Assembly (NCBI GenBank): GCA_041940305.1
Contig: JBGTSJ010000012.1
Span: forward strand, 62,001 to 126,000
Direction: 5' to 3'
DNA from: JBGTSJ01 sp041940305
GTDB lineage: Bacteria > Planctomycetota > Planctomycetia > Planctomycetales > Planctomycetaceae
Length of the DNA stretch: 64,000 bases
Positions 43,085-51,880 of the stretch are shown here, piece after piece; within the stretch, counting starts at the first letter, position 1, and each line of letters opens with the position of its first letter. The position numbers and the translations under genes are program-made. Below the pieces are notes generated by a model. That model was given only the letters and a program-made list of their open reading frames with translations. It made no database searches and was not told the DNA's origin.

Positions 43085-45225
43085 TGGCCGAACGCACAAT
43101 CGCCTGGAAGCCCCGTGAAGAAAACCGCATCCTCGGCACCGCCGTCGATCGCATCGATGGCGTCGAGAAGGCCACAGGGCACGCGAAGTACTCGACCGAC
43201 GTGAACCCTGCGGGCACCCTGCACGCCCGCCTGCTCACGTCGCCGCACGCCCACGCCCGGATCAAGAGCATCGACGTCGAGCCCGCGAAGAAAGTGGCCG
43301 GCGTCCGCGGCGTCTACGTATTTCCCAACCGTGCTCCGACCGCGGATGCGCAGTTCGAGATCCTCTTCGAGGGCCTCCCCATCGCCGCCGTCGCTGCCGA
43401 CAACTCGGCCGCCGCGCAGGAAGGGGTCAACGCAATCAAGATCGAGTACGAAGTCCTCGATCACCTCGTCGATGAGTTCGCCCTGTCACAGGCCGTCGAG
43501 ACCGGCCGCGCCAAGCCGCAGCGCACCGCCGAAGAAGGCAACCTCGAAGGCGCGCTGGCCGATGCCGAGGTCGTCCATCGCGGCTTCTACGGAATCCACA
43601 CCATCAGCCACATGTGCCTGGAGCCGCACGGCTCACACTGCCAGTGGCCCGGCCAGGGGGAACTGCTGGTTCACCTGTCGACGCAGAACGTCTCCGGAAC
43701 GCCAAACCAGTTCGCCCAGCCGCTCGGCGTCGACGCCGCCAAAGTGACGGTGAGCTGCGATTACATCGGCGGCGGCTTCGGCTCGAAGTTCAGCGCCGAC
43801 GAATGGGGCGTCGCGGCCGCTCACCTGTCCCGCGAGACCGGCAAACCCGTTCGCCTGCATCTCGATCGAGCCACCGAGCTGCAGATCGGCGGAACCCGAC
43901 CGTCGGCCTTCCTCGACGTCACGATCGCCGCCGATGAGAACGGCAAGATCACCGCCTGGGACGGACACCACTGGGGAACCAGCGGACCTGACGGCGGCAC
44001 CGTCAATCAGATTCCCTACGTCTTCAATCCCCCGAACCGGCGAATCAAGACCACCGGCATCGTCACCCATTGCGGACCCAACCGCGCCTGGCGCGCCCCC
44101 AACCATCCGCAGGCCTGCGCCCTCACCGATACGGTGATGGACGATCTCGCCGCTGAGTTGGAAATGGATCCGCTGGACCTCTTCAAAGCCAACGTCGATC
44201 TCACCTGGGATCCCCAGATCTATTCCGACCAGCTCGACGTCGCCGCCAAACTGATGAACTGGAAGGAGCTCTGGAAGCCCCGCGGCGAATGGTCTGAAGG
44301 GAACGAGAAGCACGGCCTCGGCCTGGCGCTTCACACTTGGGGCGGCCGCGCCGGCGGCGGAACGTGCACCGTCCGTGTGAAGCCCGACGGCACCGTCGAG
44401 ACCATGGCCGGCACGCAGGACCTCGGCACCGGCACCCGCACTGCCATCGCCATCGTCCTCGCCGAGACCTTCGGCATCCCGATGGAGAAGGTGCAGGTCA
44501 ACATCGGCACCAGCAAGTACCCGGCGTGCGGTGGCTCCGGCGGCAGCACGACGATCGGCGGCGTCACCGGCCCGCATCGCCGCGCCGGACTCGAAGCCCT
44601 CTGGAAGATCTTCGACCTCGTCGCCGCCAAACACAACGTCGGCGCCGACACACTGTCCGCCGTCGACGGCAACATCGTCTCCGGCGACAAGACCGTCTGC
44701 ACCTGGGCAGACGCCGCGAGCCTCACCGGCCCCATGGGGCTGGAAGTCCGGGGCGAAGGTCCTAAGGACGACGGCCTCACCAGCCAGCAGGTCGGCGGAG
44801 TGCAGATGGCCCACGTCGCCGTCGACCCCGAGACCGGCGTCGTCCGCATGGTCAAGTACGTCGCCGTGCAGGACATGGGCACCATCATCAACCGCAAGGC
44901 CGCCGAGAGCCAGATCCTCGGCGCGATGATCATGTGCATCGCCTACGCGCTCTCCGAGGAGCGCATCATGGACAACGTCACCGGCCGCTACATCAACGCC
45001 AATCTGAAGGACTACAAGCTCCCCAGGATCGGCGATATCGGCGAACTGGTGGTCGAGATGTACGAGCCGGACAGCCAGTACCAGAAGGGGGTCGTCGGCC
45101 TCGGCGAGCCTCCCGTCATCTCCGGCGGGGCGGCGATCAGCAACGCCGTGGCGAACGCCATTGGCCGCCGCGTCCCGGTCCTGCCGCTGACGCCCAAGCG
45201 CGTGCTGGACGCCTTGCGAGCATAA
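43084..45225 (+). CDS. Molybdenum hydroxylase large (molybdopterin) subunit
   Basis: 713 residues from the ATG at 43084, overlapping the small subunit's stop codon. Family marks of the xanthine dehydrogenase/aldehyde oxidase large subunit: GGGFGSKF, CGPNRAWRAPNHPQ, GGSGGSTTIGG and VVGLGEPPVISGGAA, the last carrying the Glu that acts as base in known members. The reaction is hydroxylation or oxidation of a purine, aldehyde or other heterocycle. The substrate cannot be read. AGTQDLGTGTRT is the pterin dithiolene-binding region. The start is set by the overlap. It completes the cluster with the FAD subunit at 45328, separated by a repeat-filled gap. Confidence 0.9.
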   Translation: MAERTIAWKPREENRILGTAVDRIDGVEKATGHAKYSTDVNPAGTLHARLLTSPHAHARIKSIDVEPAKKVAGVRGVYVFPNRAPTADAQFEILFEGLPIAAVAADNSAAAQEGVNAIKIEYEVLDHLVDEFALSQAVETGRAKPQRTAEEGNLEGALADAEVVHRGFYGIHTISHMCLEPHGSHCQWPGQGELLVHLSTQNVSGTPNQFAQPLGVDAAKVTVSCDYIGGGFGSKFSADEWGVAAAHLSRETGKPVRLHLDRATELQIGGTRPSAFLDVTIAADENGKITAWDGHHWGTSGPDGGTVNQIPYVFNPPNRRIKTTGIVTHCGPNRAWRAPNHPQACALTDTVMDDLAAELEMDPLDLFKANVDLTWDPQIYSDQLDVAAKLMNWKELWKPRGEWSEGNEKHGLGLALHTWGGRAGGGTCTVRVKPDGTVETMAGTQDLGTGTRTAIAIVLAETFGIPMEKVQVNIGTSKYPACGGSGGSTTIGGVTGPHRRAGLEALWKIFDLVAAKHNVGADTLSAVDGNIVSGDKTVCTWADAASLTGPMGLEVRGEGPKDDGLTSQQVGGVQMAHVAVDPETGVVRMVKYVAVQDMGTIINRKAAESQILGAMIMCIAYALSEERIMDNVTGRYINANLKDYKLPRIGDIGELVVEMYEPDSQYQKGVVGLGEPPVISGGAAISNAVANAIGRRVPVLPLTPKRVLDALRA

Positions 45226-45229
45226 GCAG

Positions 45230-45311
45230 AGTTAACAGTTCACAGTGAACAGTCGACAGTCATATTGTTCGACACCCCTTACCGTGAACTGTCTACTGTC
45301 AACTGAAAACT
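45230..45311. repeat. Hairpin-like pair of TGACAG/AACTG repeat words
   Basis: Left arm 45230-45260 (AGTTAACAGTTCACAGTGAA onward) and right arm about 45281-45311 are imperfect reverse complements with a short centre. The same word family appears near 42421. Confidence 0.7.
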
Positions 45312-45327
45312 CCCTGAGGTCCCTCCC

Positions 45328-46311
45328 ATGACCGATTTCGAATATGCCTGCCCCGAGACCGAGCAGGACGCCGTCGCCCTGCTGGCCGAGCGCGGCCCGG
45401 AGACGGCCGTTCTCGCTGCGGGAACCGATCTGGTCCCGCTGCTCAAATCGAGCGTCGTCAAGCCGCGGCGCGTAGTCGATATTTCGCGCATCGAGTCGCT
45501 GCGCGGCATTGCCGCGAGCGAAGCCGGCGTCACGATCGGCGCACTGACGACGCTCGAGGACGTCCGGCACAGCCCCGTGCTGGCGGAGTACCCGTGCCTG
45601 AACGACGTGGTGACTGAGATCCGCGCCATTCAGATCCAACAGAACGGTACGCTGGGTGGCGATCTCTGCCATCTCCCCAACTGCTGGTACTTCCGCAAAG
45701 GGTACGGCCTGCTCGCCCGCGAGAACGGCCGCTCACTGGCTGCGGAGGGTGACAACCGCTACCACGCGATCTTCGGCAACCAGGGAGCGGCCAAGTTCGT
45801 CAGCGCGTCGCGCTTCGCTCCGGCGCTGATCGCCTGGGGCGCCCGCATCCGCATCGCCGGTCCCAAGCCGCTCGATGAGAACTGGATTGCACTGGAGGAT
45901 CTGTATGTCACTCCCAAAACCGACCGCCAGGGGGTGACGATTCTCAAACCGGGGCAGTTCATCACGCATATACAGCTTCCGGTGGCCGGACGGCAGTTGA
46001 GCGCCAGCTATGAGGTGATGCAGACGCAGGGGCTCGACTGGCCGCTTGCGGCGGCCGCCTGCACGCTGGAGATGGACGGCGGACTCGTGCGGCGGGCGAA
46101 GATTGTCCTGGGCCACGTGGCCCCCACGCCATGGGTGTCTCAGCCCGCGACGAGTGCGATCATCGGCCAGCCCGTCACTCCCGAGACGGCGGATCGCGCC
46201 GGCGCCGCGGCAATCGCCGAGGCGACGCCGCTGTGGAACAACGAGTACAAAGTCCAGCTCGCCAAGACAGCCGTCAAACGCACCCTGCTGCGGGCGAGCA
46301 ATCAACTGTGA
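45328..46311 (+). CDS. Molybdenum hydroxylase FAD subunit
   Basis: 327 residues, FAD-binding subunit of the molybdenum hydroxylase family. AAGTDLVPLLKSSVVKPRRV (residues 31-50) and NGTLGGDLCHLPNCWYFR are the two flavin-binding segments. Related YagS-type proteins bind a [4Fe-4S] cluster with four Cys in this loop; here only Cys114 and Cys119 are seen, while the other positions read LARENGRSL and NQGAAKFV, so the cluster is probably absent. A CO-dehydrogenase-type C-terminal domain follows. The gene is preceded by a long imperfect hairpin and by CCTGAGGTCC near its ATG. It has no leader and would travel with the Tat-exported small subunit. Confidence 0.88.
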   Translation: MTDFEYACPETEQDAVALLAERGPETAVLAAGTDLVPLLKSSVVKPRRVVDISRIESLRGIAASEAGVTIGALTTLEDVRHSPVLAEYPCLNDVVTEIRAIQIQQNGTLGGDLCHLPNCWYFRKGYGLLARENGRSLAAEGDNRYHAIFGNQGAAKFVSASRFAPALIAWGARIRIAGPKPLDENWIALEDLYVTPKTDRQGVTILKPGQFITHIQLPVAGRQLSASYEVMQTQGLDWPLAAAACTLEMDGGLVRRAKIVLGHVAPTPWVSQPATSAIIGQPVTPETADRAGAAAIAEATPLWNNEYKVQLAKTAVKRTLLRASNQL

Positions 46312-46315
46312 AGAG

Positions 46316-46389
46316 AGAGCGGCAGACGTGAGTCTGCCGAGCGCACGGCGCTGCGCCCCCGAACTCGGCAGACTGACATCTGCTGCTCC
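46316..46389. repeat. RRESAE-type palindrome with inverted partner, intergenic
   Basis: The palindrome core is at 46320-46339, and an imperfect inverted partner at about 46362-46389 (CTCGGCAGACTGACATC) closes a longer hairpin. This is the same family as ileS inserts 1, 3 and 4, here just after a stop codon. Confidence 0.8.
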
Positions 46390-46409
46390 ATACCGATCCG
46401 GAGACGCCC

Positions 46410-46628
46410 ATGACTCCCGAACTCGATGTTGTCGACGAACCCCGCCGCTGCCGCCACCTGCAGTCGAAGGGGATGTACATCAATTTCAACCTGACTCCCG
46501 GAGACAGGATCGCCGGCGACGGCTACGTGTGGTGCGGCCAGACCCAAGGCAAGTTCGGCCCCGACGCCGGCCTCTGCAATCCGGAAGAGTGCATCCGCAG
46601 CAACCGCACCTGCTACGCCCCCGCCTGA
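46410..46628 (+). CDS. Small cysteine-containing protein
   Basis: 72 residues (MTPELDVVDEPRRCRHLQSK). Five cysteines are spread as RRCR, VWCGQ, GLCNPEEC and RTCY, which could bind a metal ion. No family is recognised. It follows the FAD subunit by 98 bases on the same strand and may be a chaperone or small electron carrier for the enzyme, but nothing in the sequence proves it. Confidence 0.6.
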   Translation: MTPELDVVDEPRRCRHLQSKGMYINFNLTPGDRIAGDGYVWCGQTQGKFGPDAGLCNPEECIRSNRTCYAPA

Positions 46629-46658
46629 CCGGCGGTCGCACTTCCGGCGTTAAGGATG

Positions 46659-46906
46659 GAACAGGAGGAAACAGAGGAAACGGAGACAGGTTGACAGCCC
46701 GCATGTCAGTGGGCCGAATGCTGTAATGATGGAATACATCCTGACTTATCCGCTCGAGAGCTACCTGCTCATCGCTTTCGGTGTGCATAGCTTGCACAAT
46801 CGTGTGCGTCGGGAGCGATGAGGATGACGCCGATTGCATCTTCGCACGATCATCAACCTGCACGCTCCCTTCACTCTTTCTCCGTTTCCTCTGTTTCCTC
46901 CTGTTC
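46659..46906. repeat. 28-bp perfect inverted repeat 248 bases apart
   Basis: Left arm 46659-46686 (GAACAGGAGGAAACAGAGGA onward) and right arm 46879-46906 are perfect reverse complements. The 192 bases between show no gene. Next to the right arm, 46912-46955, lie TTGCGTC/TCGCGTCTC words of another family. No target duplication is visible at the ends. Confidence 0.8.
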
Positions 46907-46978
46907 AATTCCCTTCCTTGGCGCGTCTTCGCGTCTCAGCGGCTTTGCGTCGAAACCGGGACGCGCTGGACTGATCGC

Positions 46979-48379
46979 GTGAAGCGACTCCTCTCCGACT
47001 ACGGCTCGCTGCTCGTCTTGCTGCTGTTGTGCGCTTATTACTCGGCGGTTACCTGGAGCGAGCAGCAGCCGGTGACTCCCGCTGCCGGCCGTGAACTGGC
47101 GCACGCGATCCTGGGTGAGCACGGTGAGTCGGCCTCCGTGGTGGTGATCGTCCGCAACACGCGCCTGGACGCGGAGTTTGCCGCGGCGATCGCGGAGGAG
47201 CTCGAGGACGCCGGAGCGACCGTTCTGGAGGTTGTCCTGGCCGACACGCCCGCCGCTGCCCGCCGCGCGCTTGTCCGTCTGGCCGGCGAACACCCGCGGA
47301 TCAACGCGGTCGCCACGAATCATGCCGGACTGCGCTGGGGACCGCTCAGGCCCGACGGGTTCGCAGAGCTCGTTGCGGCGCATCCGGCCTTGTCGGGCGC
47401 GCAGGTCCACACGCCGGCCTCGTACCACTGGCCGACGTTCCTGACGCGTGAGAACCTGCTCAACATCGTCAACCAGAACGCCGACATCGCGATCATCGCG
47501 ATCGGGATGACGCTGGTGATCATCACCGGCGGGATCGACCTGTCCGTGGGGAGCGTTCTGGCGGTGTCCGCGGTGACCTGCGCCATCACGATTCAGGCCC
47601 TCGCCGGCGGCGCGGATGCGTCACTCCTGGCGGTGGCCGGCTGCTGCCTGCTGGCGATCGGAGCCTGTGCGCTGTGCGGGGCGTTCAACGGCGTCGCCTC
47701 CACCATGCTGCACATTCCGGCCTTCGTCGTCACGCTGGCGATGATGATGATTGGCCGCGGCCTGGCGCTCATTATGGCGGTGGCTTATCGGCGCTCGATC
47801 ACCGGCGGCACGTCGGCCACTCCCGAAGCCATCCGCATCGCCGCCGGCGGGTTCGGCGAGGACGGACGGCCATACGGTTTTGCGGTGCTCGGCAACGGTT
47901 CGCTGCTGGGGGTGCCGAATCCGATCTGGCTGATGCTGGCGCTGTACCTGCTGTTTCACGTGGTAATGACGCGGACGATTTTCGGTCGCCGCATCTACGC
48001 CGTCGGCGGCAATCCCGAAGCGGCCCGCCTATCGGGCATCCGCGTGCAGCGGGTTATTATCTGCGTGTACGTGCTCTGCTCGGCGCTGGCGGGGCTGGCC
48101 GGGATCGTCGACGCCTCGCGTTTCGTCGGGGGGCGCCCCAACGCCGGCGAACTGTATGAGCTGCAGGTGATCGCCGCGGTCGTGGTCGGCGGCACCAGCC
48201 TGTCGGGAGGGGAAGGGCGGATCATGGGGACGCTGATCGGGGCGCTGATCATCGCCGTGATTCAGAACGGCCTCAACATGGCGGGCGTGACGCCCTACGA
48301 GCAGATGGTGATCTTCGGCGCCCTCATCTTCGCCGCCGCCCTGCTGGACCAGTTGAAGAAGCGGCTGTGGCGGACGTGA
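46979..48379 (+). CDS. Sugar ABC transporter permease, RbsC family, with N-terminal extracytoplasmic domain
   Basis: 466 residues from a GTG at 46979 (KRLLSDYGSLLVLLLL); the frame is open further upstream through repeat DNA. After the first helix, about residues 25-145 form a soluble domain (AGRELAHAILGEHGESASVV) not found in ordinary RbsC. Then come eight or so helices with GIDLSVGSVLAVSAV, NGVASTMLHIPAFVVTLAMM and YAVGGNPEAARLSGIRVQRV, the EAA-type coupling region of the ribose/monosaccharide permease family. It would work with an ATPase and a binding protein, but neither is encoded nearby. The extra domain resembles those of other planctomycete permeases and may replace part of the binding protein. 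Confidence 0.87.
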   Translation: MKRLLSDYGSLLVLLLLCAYYSAVTWSEQQPVTPAAGRELAHAILGEHGESASVVVIVRNTRLDAEFAAAIAEELEDAGATVLEVVLADTPAAARRALVRLAGEHPRINAVATNHAGLRWGPLRPDGFAELVAAHPALSGAQVHTPASYHWPTFLTRENLLNIVNQNADIAIIAIGMTLVIITGGIDLSVGSVLAVSAVTCAITIQALAGGADASLLAVAGCCLLAIGACALCGAFNGVASTMLHIPAFVVTLAMMMIGRGLALIMAVAYRRSITGGTSATPEAIRIAAGGFGEDGRPYGFAVLGNGSLLGVPNPIWLMLALYLLFHVVMTRTIFGRRIYAVGGNPEAARLSGIRVQRVIICVYVLCSALAGLAGIVDASRFVGGRPNAGELYELQVIAAVVVGGTSLSGGEGRIMGTLIGALIIAVIQNGLNMAGVTPYEQMVIFGALIFAAALLDQLKKRLWRT

Positions 48380-48406
48380 CATCAAGTCGAGGTAGAGAAA
48401 GTGCTC

Positions 48407-48483
48407 GGGACACTGATACCCGCTAATCTCCGCTAATAGCGCCCTGCAGGATGATCAGCGTTTATTAGTGGAAATCAGTGTTC
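48407..48483. repeat. Inverted pair of TTAGCGG/ATCAGTG words
   Basis: Left arm about 48407-48438 (GGACACTGATACCCGCTAAT onward) and right arm 48453-48483 (TTATTAGTGGAAATCAGTG) are imperfect reverse complements of the same word family. No gene is supported within the 278 bases around it. Confidence 0.7.
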
Positions 48484-48657
48484 CTCTCCTTCTCTCACTC
48501 ATTCGCTGTCGGGTGTGTTCCGCCGGTTCACGGGGTGATCAGTATGGACATGGGCGGTCGCCTGCGGCTCGGCGCTGAACCGTGGACCTTGATCGCTCCG
48601 GCCATCCCGCGACTCCCTCGTTGCGGGGCGCGCGGTTCCTGCGGTACCTTAACTTCC

Positions 48658-51600
48658 ATGCATCCGTTGAATCGCTTCACCGTTTTCGGCCGTGGGCTGC
48701 TCGCAATCGGGGCAGTCTGTCTGCTTGCCGGGGCTGCCCGCGCGGACGACGTCGACTACCTCCGCGACGTCAAGCCGATTCTGCAGAAGCACTGCTACGA
48801 CTGCCACGGACCCGATCAGCCTCAGGCCGGACTGCGCGTCGATGCCGCGGCGCTCGCCATTGCGGGGGGAGACAGCGGCGCCGCGATCGTTCCGGGCGAT
48901 CCGGCCGCCAGCCGGCTCCTGTCCGCCGTCGAGGGGACGTCGGACGAAATCTCGCAGATGCCGCTGGATGGCGCCCCCCTCTCGGCCGGGGAGATCGACA
49001 TGCTCCGCCGCTGGATTGCGGCCGGCGCTGTGTATCCGGCCGACGAGCCGCAGGCGGAGGCGGTCGTCACCAGCGATCACTGGGCGTTTCAGCCAATCGC
49101 CCGGCCGGCGGTTCCCGCGGTCCGTGGCGCCGCGCGACTGCGCAACGAGATCGACGCCTACATCACCGCGCGCCTGGAGAGCGAAGGGATTGAGCCCTCG
49201 CCGGCCGCCGCGCGGGAGACACTGCTGCGCCGGGTGTATCTCGACCTCCTGGGAGTACTGCCCACCCCGGCCGAACGCGCCGCGTTTCTCGCAGACGAAC
49301 GCCCCGACGCCTATGAGCATCTCGTCGATCGGCTGCTGGCATCCCCCCGGTACGGGGAACGCCACGCCCGCCATTGGCTGGACGCGGCCCGCTACGCCGA
49401 TTCGAACGGCTTCACCATCGACGGCGCCCGCACGATCTGGCCATATCGGGACTGGGTGATCGCCGCACTTAATTGTGACCTGCCTTTCGACCAGTTCACG
49501 GTCGAGCAGCTCGCGGGCGATCTATTGCCCGAGCCGACGCAGGAACAGCTGATCGCCACCGGCTTTCACCGCAACACTCTGGCCAACGAGGAGGGCGGGA
49601 CGGACGATGAGCAGTTCCGCGTAGAGAACGTGGTGGATCGCGTGGGCACCACCGGCACGGTGTGGCTGGGACTCACCGTCGGCTGTGCCCAATGCCACGA
49701 CCACAAGTTCGACCCCGTTTCCCAGCGCGACTTCTATCGCCTGTTCGCGGTGTTCAACAGCACCGCCGACGCCAACGACGCCGGCGGCCTGGCGCCCAAG
49801 CTCGAGCTGCCCACCCCCGCTCAGGCGGCCGAGAAGGAACGGCTGACGTCGGAGCTGGCCGCCGCGCGCCGGCAGAAACAACAGCTCGAGAGCGAGCTGC
49901 TGGCTGGGATGCCCGATTGGGAGTCTTCTCTCGTCGAGGCGGGAGACGTGGCGTGGTCGGTGGTCACGCCGGAGTCCGCGCATTCGCAGAACGGAGCCGA
50001 GCTGACCACGCTCGAGGATGCATCAGTCCTCGCCGGCGGCACGATCCCGCAGCACGACGTCTATGACGTCCGATTTCGCTCGCCGCTCCCCGCTGTCACG
50101 GCCGTCCGGCTGGAGACCCTCACGCACGAAACACTCCCCCAGACGGGGCCGGGCCTGGCCCAGAACGGCAATTTCGTCCTGACGGAGGTCGAGTGTTACC
50201 TGCGCCCCGAAGGCGCGGGGGACGCCGACGACTCAAAGTACCGCCAGAGTCTTGTCGAAGCGATCGCCGATCATTCCCAGGATCGCTACCCCATCGCCCA
50301 CGCGCTGGATGGGGACAAGCTGACCGGCTGGGCGATCAATGTGAAGTCCGGCGCCGGTTCGATGAACGTGCCGCGCACGGCCTTCTTCATGACGGCGGGC
50401 CCCGTGGCATCGACGCCCGGCGATCAGTGGAGCTTCCGACTCCGCCACGAGACGCCGGACAACAAGTGGTATCAGATCGGCCGCTTCCGGCTGTCGGTGA
50501 CCGATTCTCCGATCGAGTCGCTGCTGCTGACGGACGCCATTCGCGAGATCCTCGCCACGTCCCCGGCCGAGCGAAGCGAAGAGCAGCAGAACCAGCTCCG
50601 CACGTTCTACCTCACCGGCAACGCCGACTGGCGGTCCGTCACCGGACGGATTGAGTCCCTGCAGCGGGATCTGAGTTCCCTCGCGGCCGCGACGCTGACC
50701 ACACTTGTGATGGCCGAGCTTCCCGAGCCGCGCGCGACGCACGTCATGATTCGAGGAGACTTCCTGCGACCGGGAGTGCAGGTCGAGCCGGGCGTTCCGG
50801 CCGTACTCCATGATCTCCCGGCCGACGTCGCCGCGCCCAATCGGCTGGACCTGGCTCGCTGGCTGGTCGATCCCGACAACCCGCTCACCGCGCGGGTCGT
50901 CGTCAACCGGGCCTGGCAGCGGTTCTTTGGTATGGGACTGGTCGAGACGGAGAACGACTTCGGCACGCAGGGCGCGCTGCCGTCGCATCCCGACCTGCTC
51001 GACTGGCTGGCGTCGGAACTGATTCGCCAGGACTGGTCCATGAAGCGCCTGCATCGACTGATCGTGACCTCCGCCACATACCGGCAGTCATCGCACGCTC
51101 GTTCCGACCTGCAGTCGGTCGATCCCCGCAACCGGCTGCTGGCGCGGCAGTCGCGTCTGCGGCTGGAGGCCGAGGTGATCCGCGACGCCTGCCTGTCGGC
51201 AAGCGGACTCCTGTCGGGCAAGATGGGAGGCCCTCCCGTGAATCCGCCGCAGCCGGAGGGGATCTACGTGTTCACCCAGAATGCCAAACCCTGGAAGGAC
51301 AGCCAGGGGGAGGATCGTTACCGCCGTGCCCTGTACACGCAGTTCTGGCGCTCCAGTCCGCATCCGATGTTTCCCACCTTCGATGCGCCGGACGCGAACT
51401 CCGCATGCACCCGGCGTGCCCGCTCCAATACGCCGCTGCAGGCGCTGACTCTCGCCAACGATCGCGGGTTCATCGAATTCGCCCAGGCGCTGGCGGGCCG
51501 GATCCTCCGCGAAGCCCCGGCCTACGATGACGGCCGGCTCCGATACGGGTTTGAGTCCGTCCTGGGGCGGGAGCCGCTCGACTCGGAACTCGCCGCTCTG

Positions 51601-51768
51601 AACGGGTATCTCGGCCGTCAGCGCAGCGGATTCGTTGACAATGCCGAGGCAGCCGCCGTACTGTCTCCCGCTTCCCTCCCCGCCGAGGTCTCCCCCGCCG
51701 ACGGAGCCGCCTGGACAGCCGTCGCCCGCGTCCTGCTTAACCTCGACGAGTTCATCACCCGTGAGTGA
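48658..51768 (+). CDS. DUF1549/DUF1553 (PSD1) protein with planctomycete cytochrome c domain
   Basis: 1036 residues from the ATG at 48658. A signal peptide covers about 1-30. The N-terminal cytochrome c domain has HCYDCHGPDQ, followed by MPLDGAPLSAGEID. DUF1549 comes next (RRVYLDLLGVLPTPAERAAF, RHWLDAARYADSNGF) and holds a second haem-like site, CAQCHDHKFDP. A discoidin- or coil-like middle (VRLETLTHETLPQTGPG) and the DUF1553 end (ARWLVDPDNPLTARVVVNRA, RRARSNTPLQALTLANDR) complete the design. These proteins are typical of Planctomycetes and are often paired with DUF1501 proteins. Function is not established; exported haem proteins acting on polymers or other substrates are assumed. The gene ends at a repeat-filled gap before the dehydrogenase. 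Confidence 0.93.
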   Translation: MHPLNRFTVFGRGLLAIGAVCLLAGAARADDVDYLRDVKPILQKHCYDCHGPDQPQAGLRVDAAALAIAGGDSGAAIVPGDPAASRLLSAVEGTSDEISQMPLDGAPLSAGEIDMLRRWIAAGAVYPADEPQAEAVVTSDHWAFQPIARPAVPAVRGAARLRNEIDAYITARLESEGIEPSPAAARETLLRRVYLDLLGVLPTPAERAAFLADERPDAYEHLVDRLLASPRYGERHARHWLDAARYADSNGFTIDGARTIWPYRDWVIAALNCDLPFDQFTVEQLAGDLLPEPTQEQLIATGFHRNTLANEEGGTDDEQFRVENVVDRVGTTGTVWLGLTVGCAQCHDHKFDPVSQRDFYRLFAVFNSTADANDAGGLAPKLELPTPAQAAEKERLTSELAAARRQKQQLESELLAGMPDWESSLVEAGDVAWSVVTPESAHSQNGAELTTLEDASVLAGGTIPQHDVYDVRFRSPLPAVTAVRLETLTHETLPQTGPGLAQNGNFVLTEVECYLRPEGAGDADDSKYRQSLVEAIADHSQDRYPIAHALDGDKLTGWAINVKSGAGSMNVPRTAFFMTAGPVASTPGDQWSFRLRHETPDNKWYQIGRFRLSVTDSPIESLLLTDAIREILATSPAERSEEQQNQLRTFYLTGNADWRSVTGRIESLQRDLSSLAAATLTTLVMAELPEPRATHVMIRGDFLRPGVQVEPGVPAVLHDLPADVAAPNRLDLARWLVDPDNPLTARVVVNRAWQRFFGMGLVETENDFGTQGALPSHPDLLDWLASELIRQDWSMKRLHRLIVTSATYRQSSHARSDLQSVDPRNRLLARQSRLRLEAEVIRDACLSASGLLSGKMGGPPVNPPQPEGIYVFTQNAKPWKDSQGEDRYRRALYTQFWRSSPHPMFPTFDAPDANSACTRRARSNTPLQALTLANDRGFIEFAQALAGRILREAPAYDDGRLRYGFESVLGREPLDSELAALNGYLGRQRSGFVDNAEAAAVLSPASLPAEVSPADGAAWTAVARVLLNLDEFITRE

Positions 51769-51878
51769 TGGTCGATAGTGAATGGTCGAGAGTCGATGGT
51801 CGATGGACTTGGAAACAAGCCATCCTCAATCGACTCATGCCATCGCCCATAGACCATCGCCCCTAGACCCTAGACCCC
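51767..51878. repeat. Inverted pair of GATGGTCGA/CCATAGACC words
   Basis: Left arm 51767-51807 (TGATGGTCGATAGTGAATGG onward) and right arm about 51840-51878 (CCATCGCCCATAGACCATCG) belong to one word family in opposite orientation. It starts within the stop codon at 51768 and ends two bases before the next start codon. The same words sit inside ileS insert 4. Confidence 0.72.
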
Positions 51879-51880
51879 CC

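Noticed and set aside
43633..44814. Minus-strand open frame of 393 codons
   Set aside because: Antisense to the molybdopterin subunit; Gly/Ala/Asp-rich shadow.
46659..46906. Insertion sequence
   Set aside because: The 192-base centre cannot encode a transposase and no target duplication is seen, so it is listed only as an inverted repeat.
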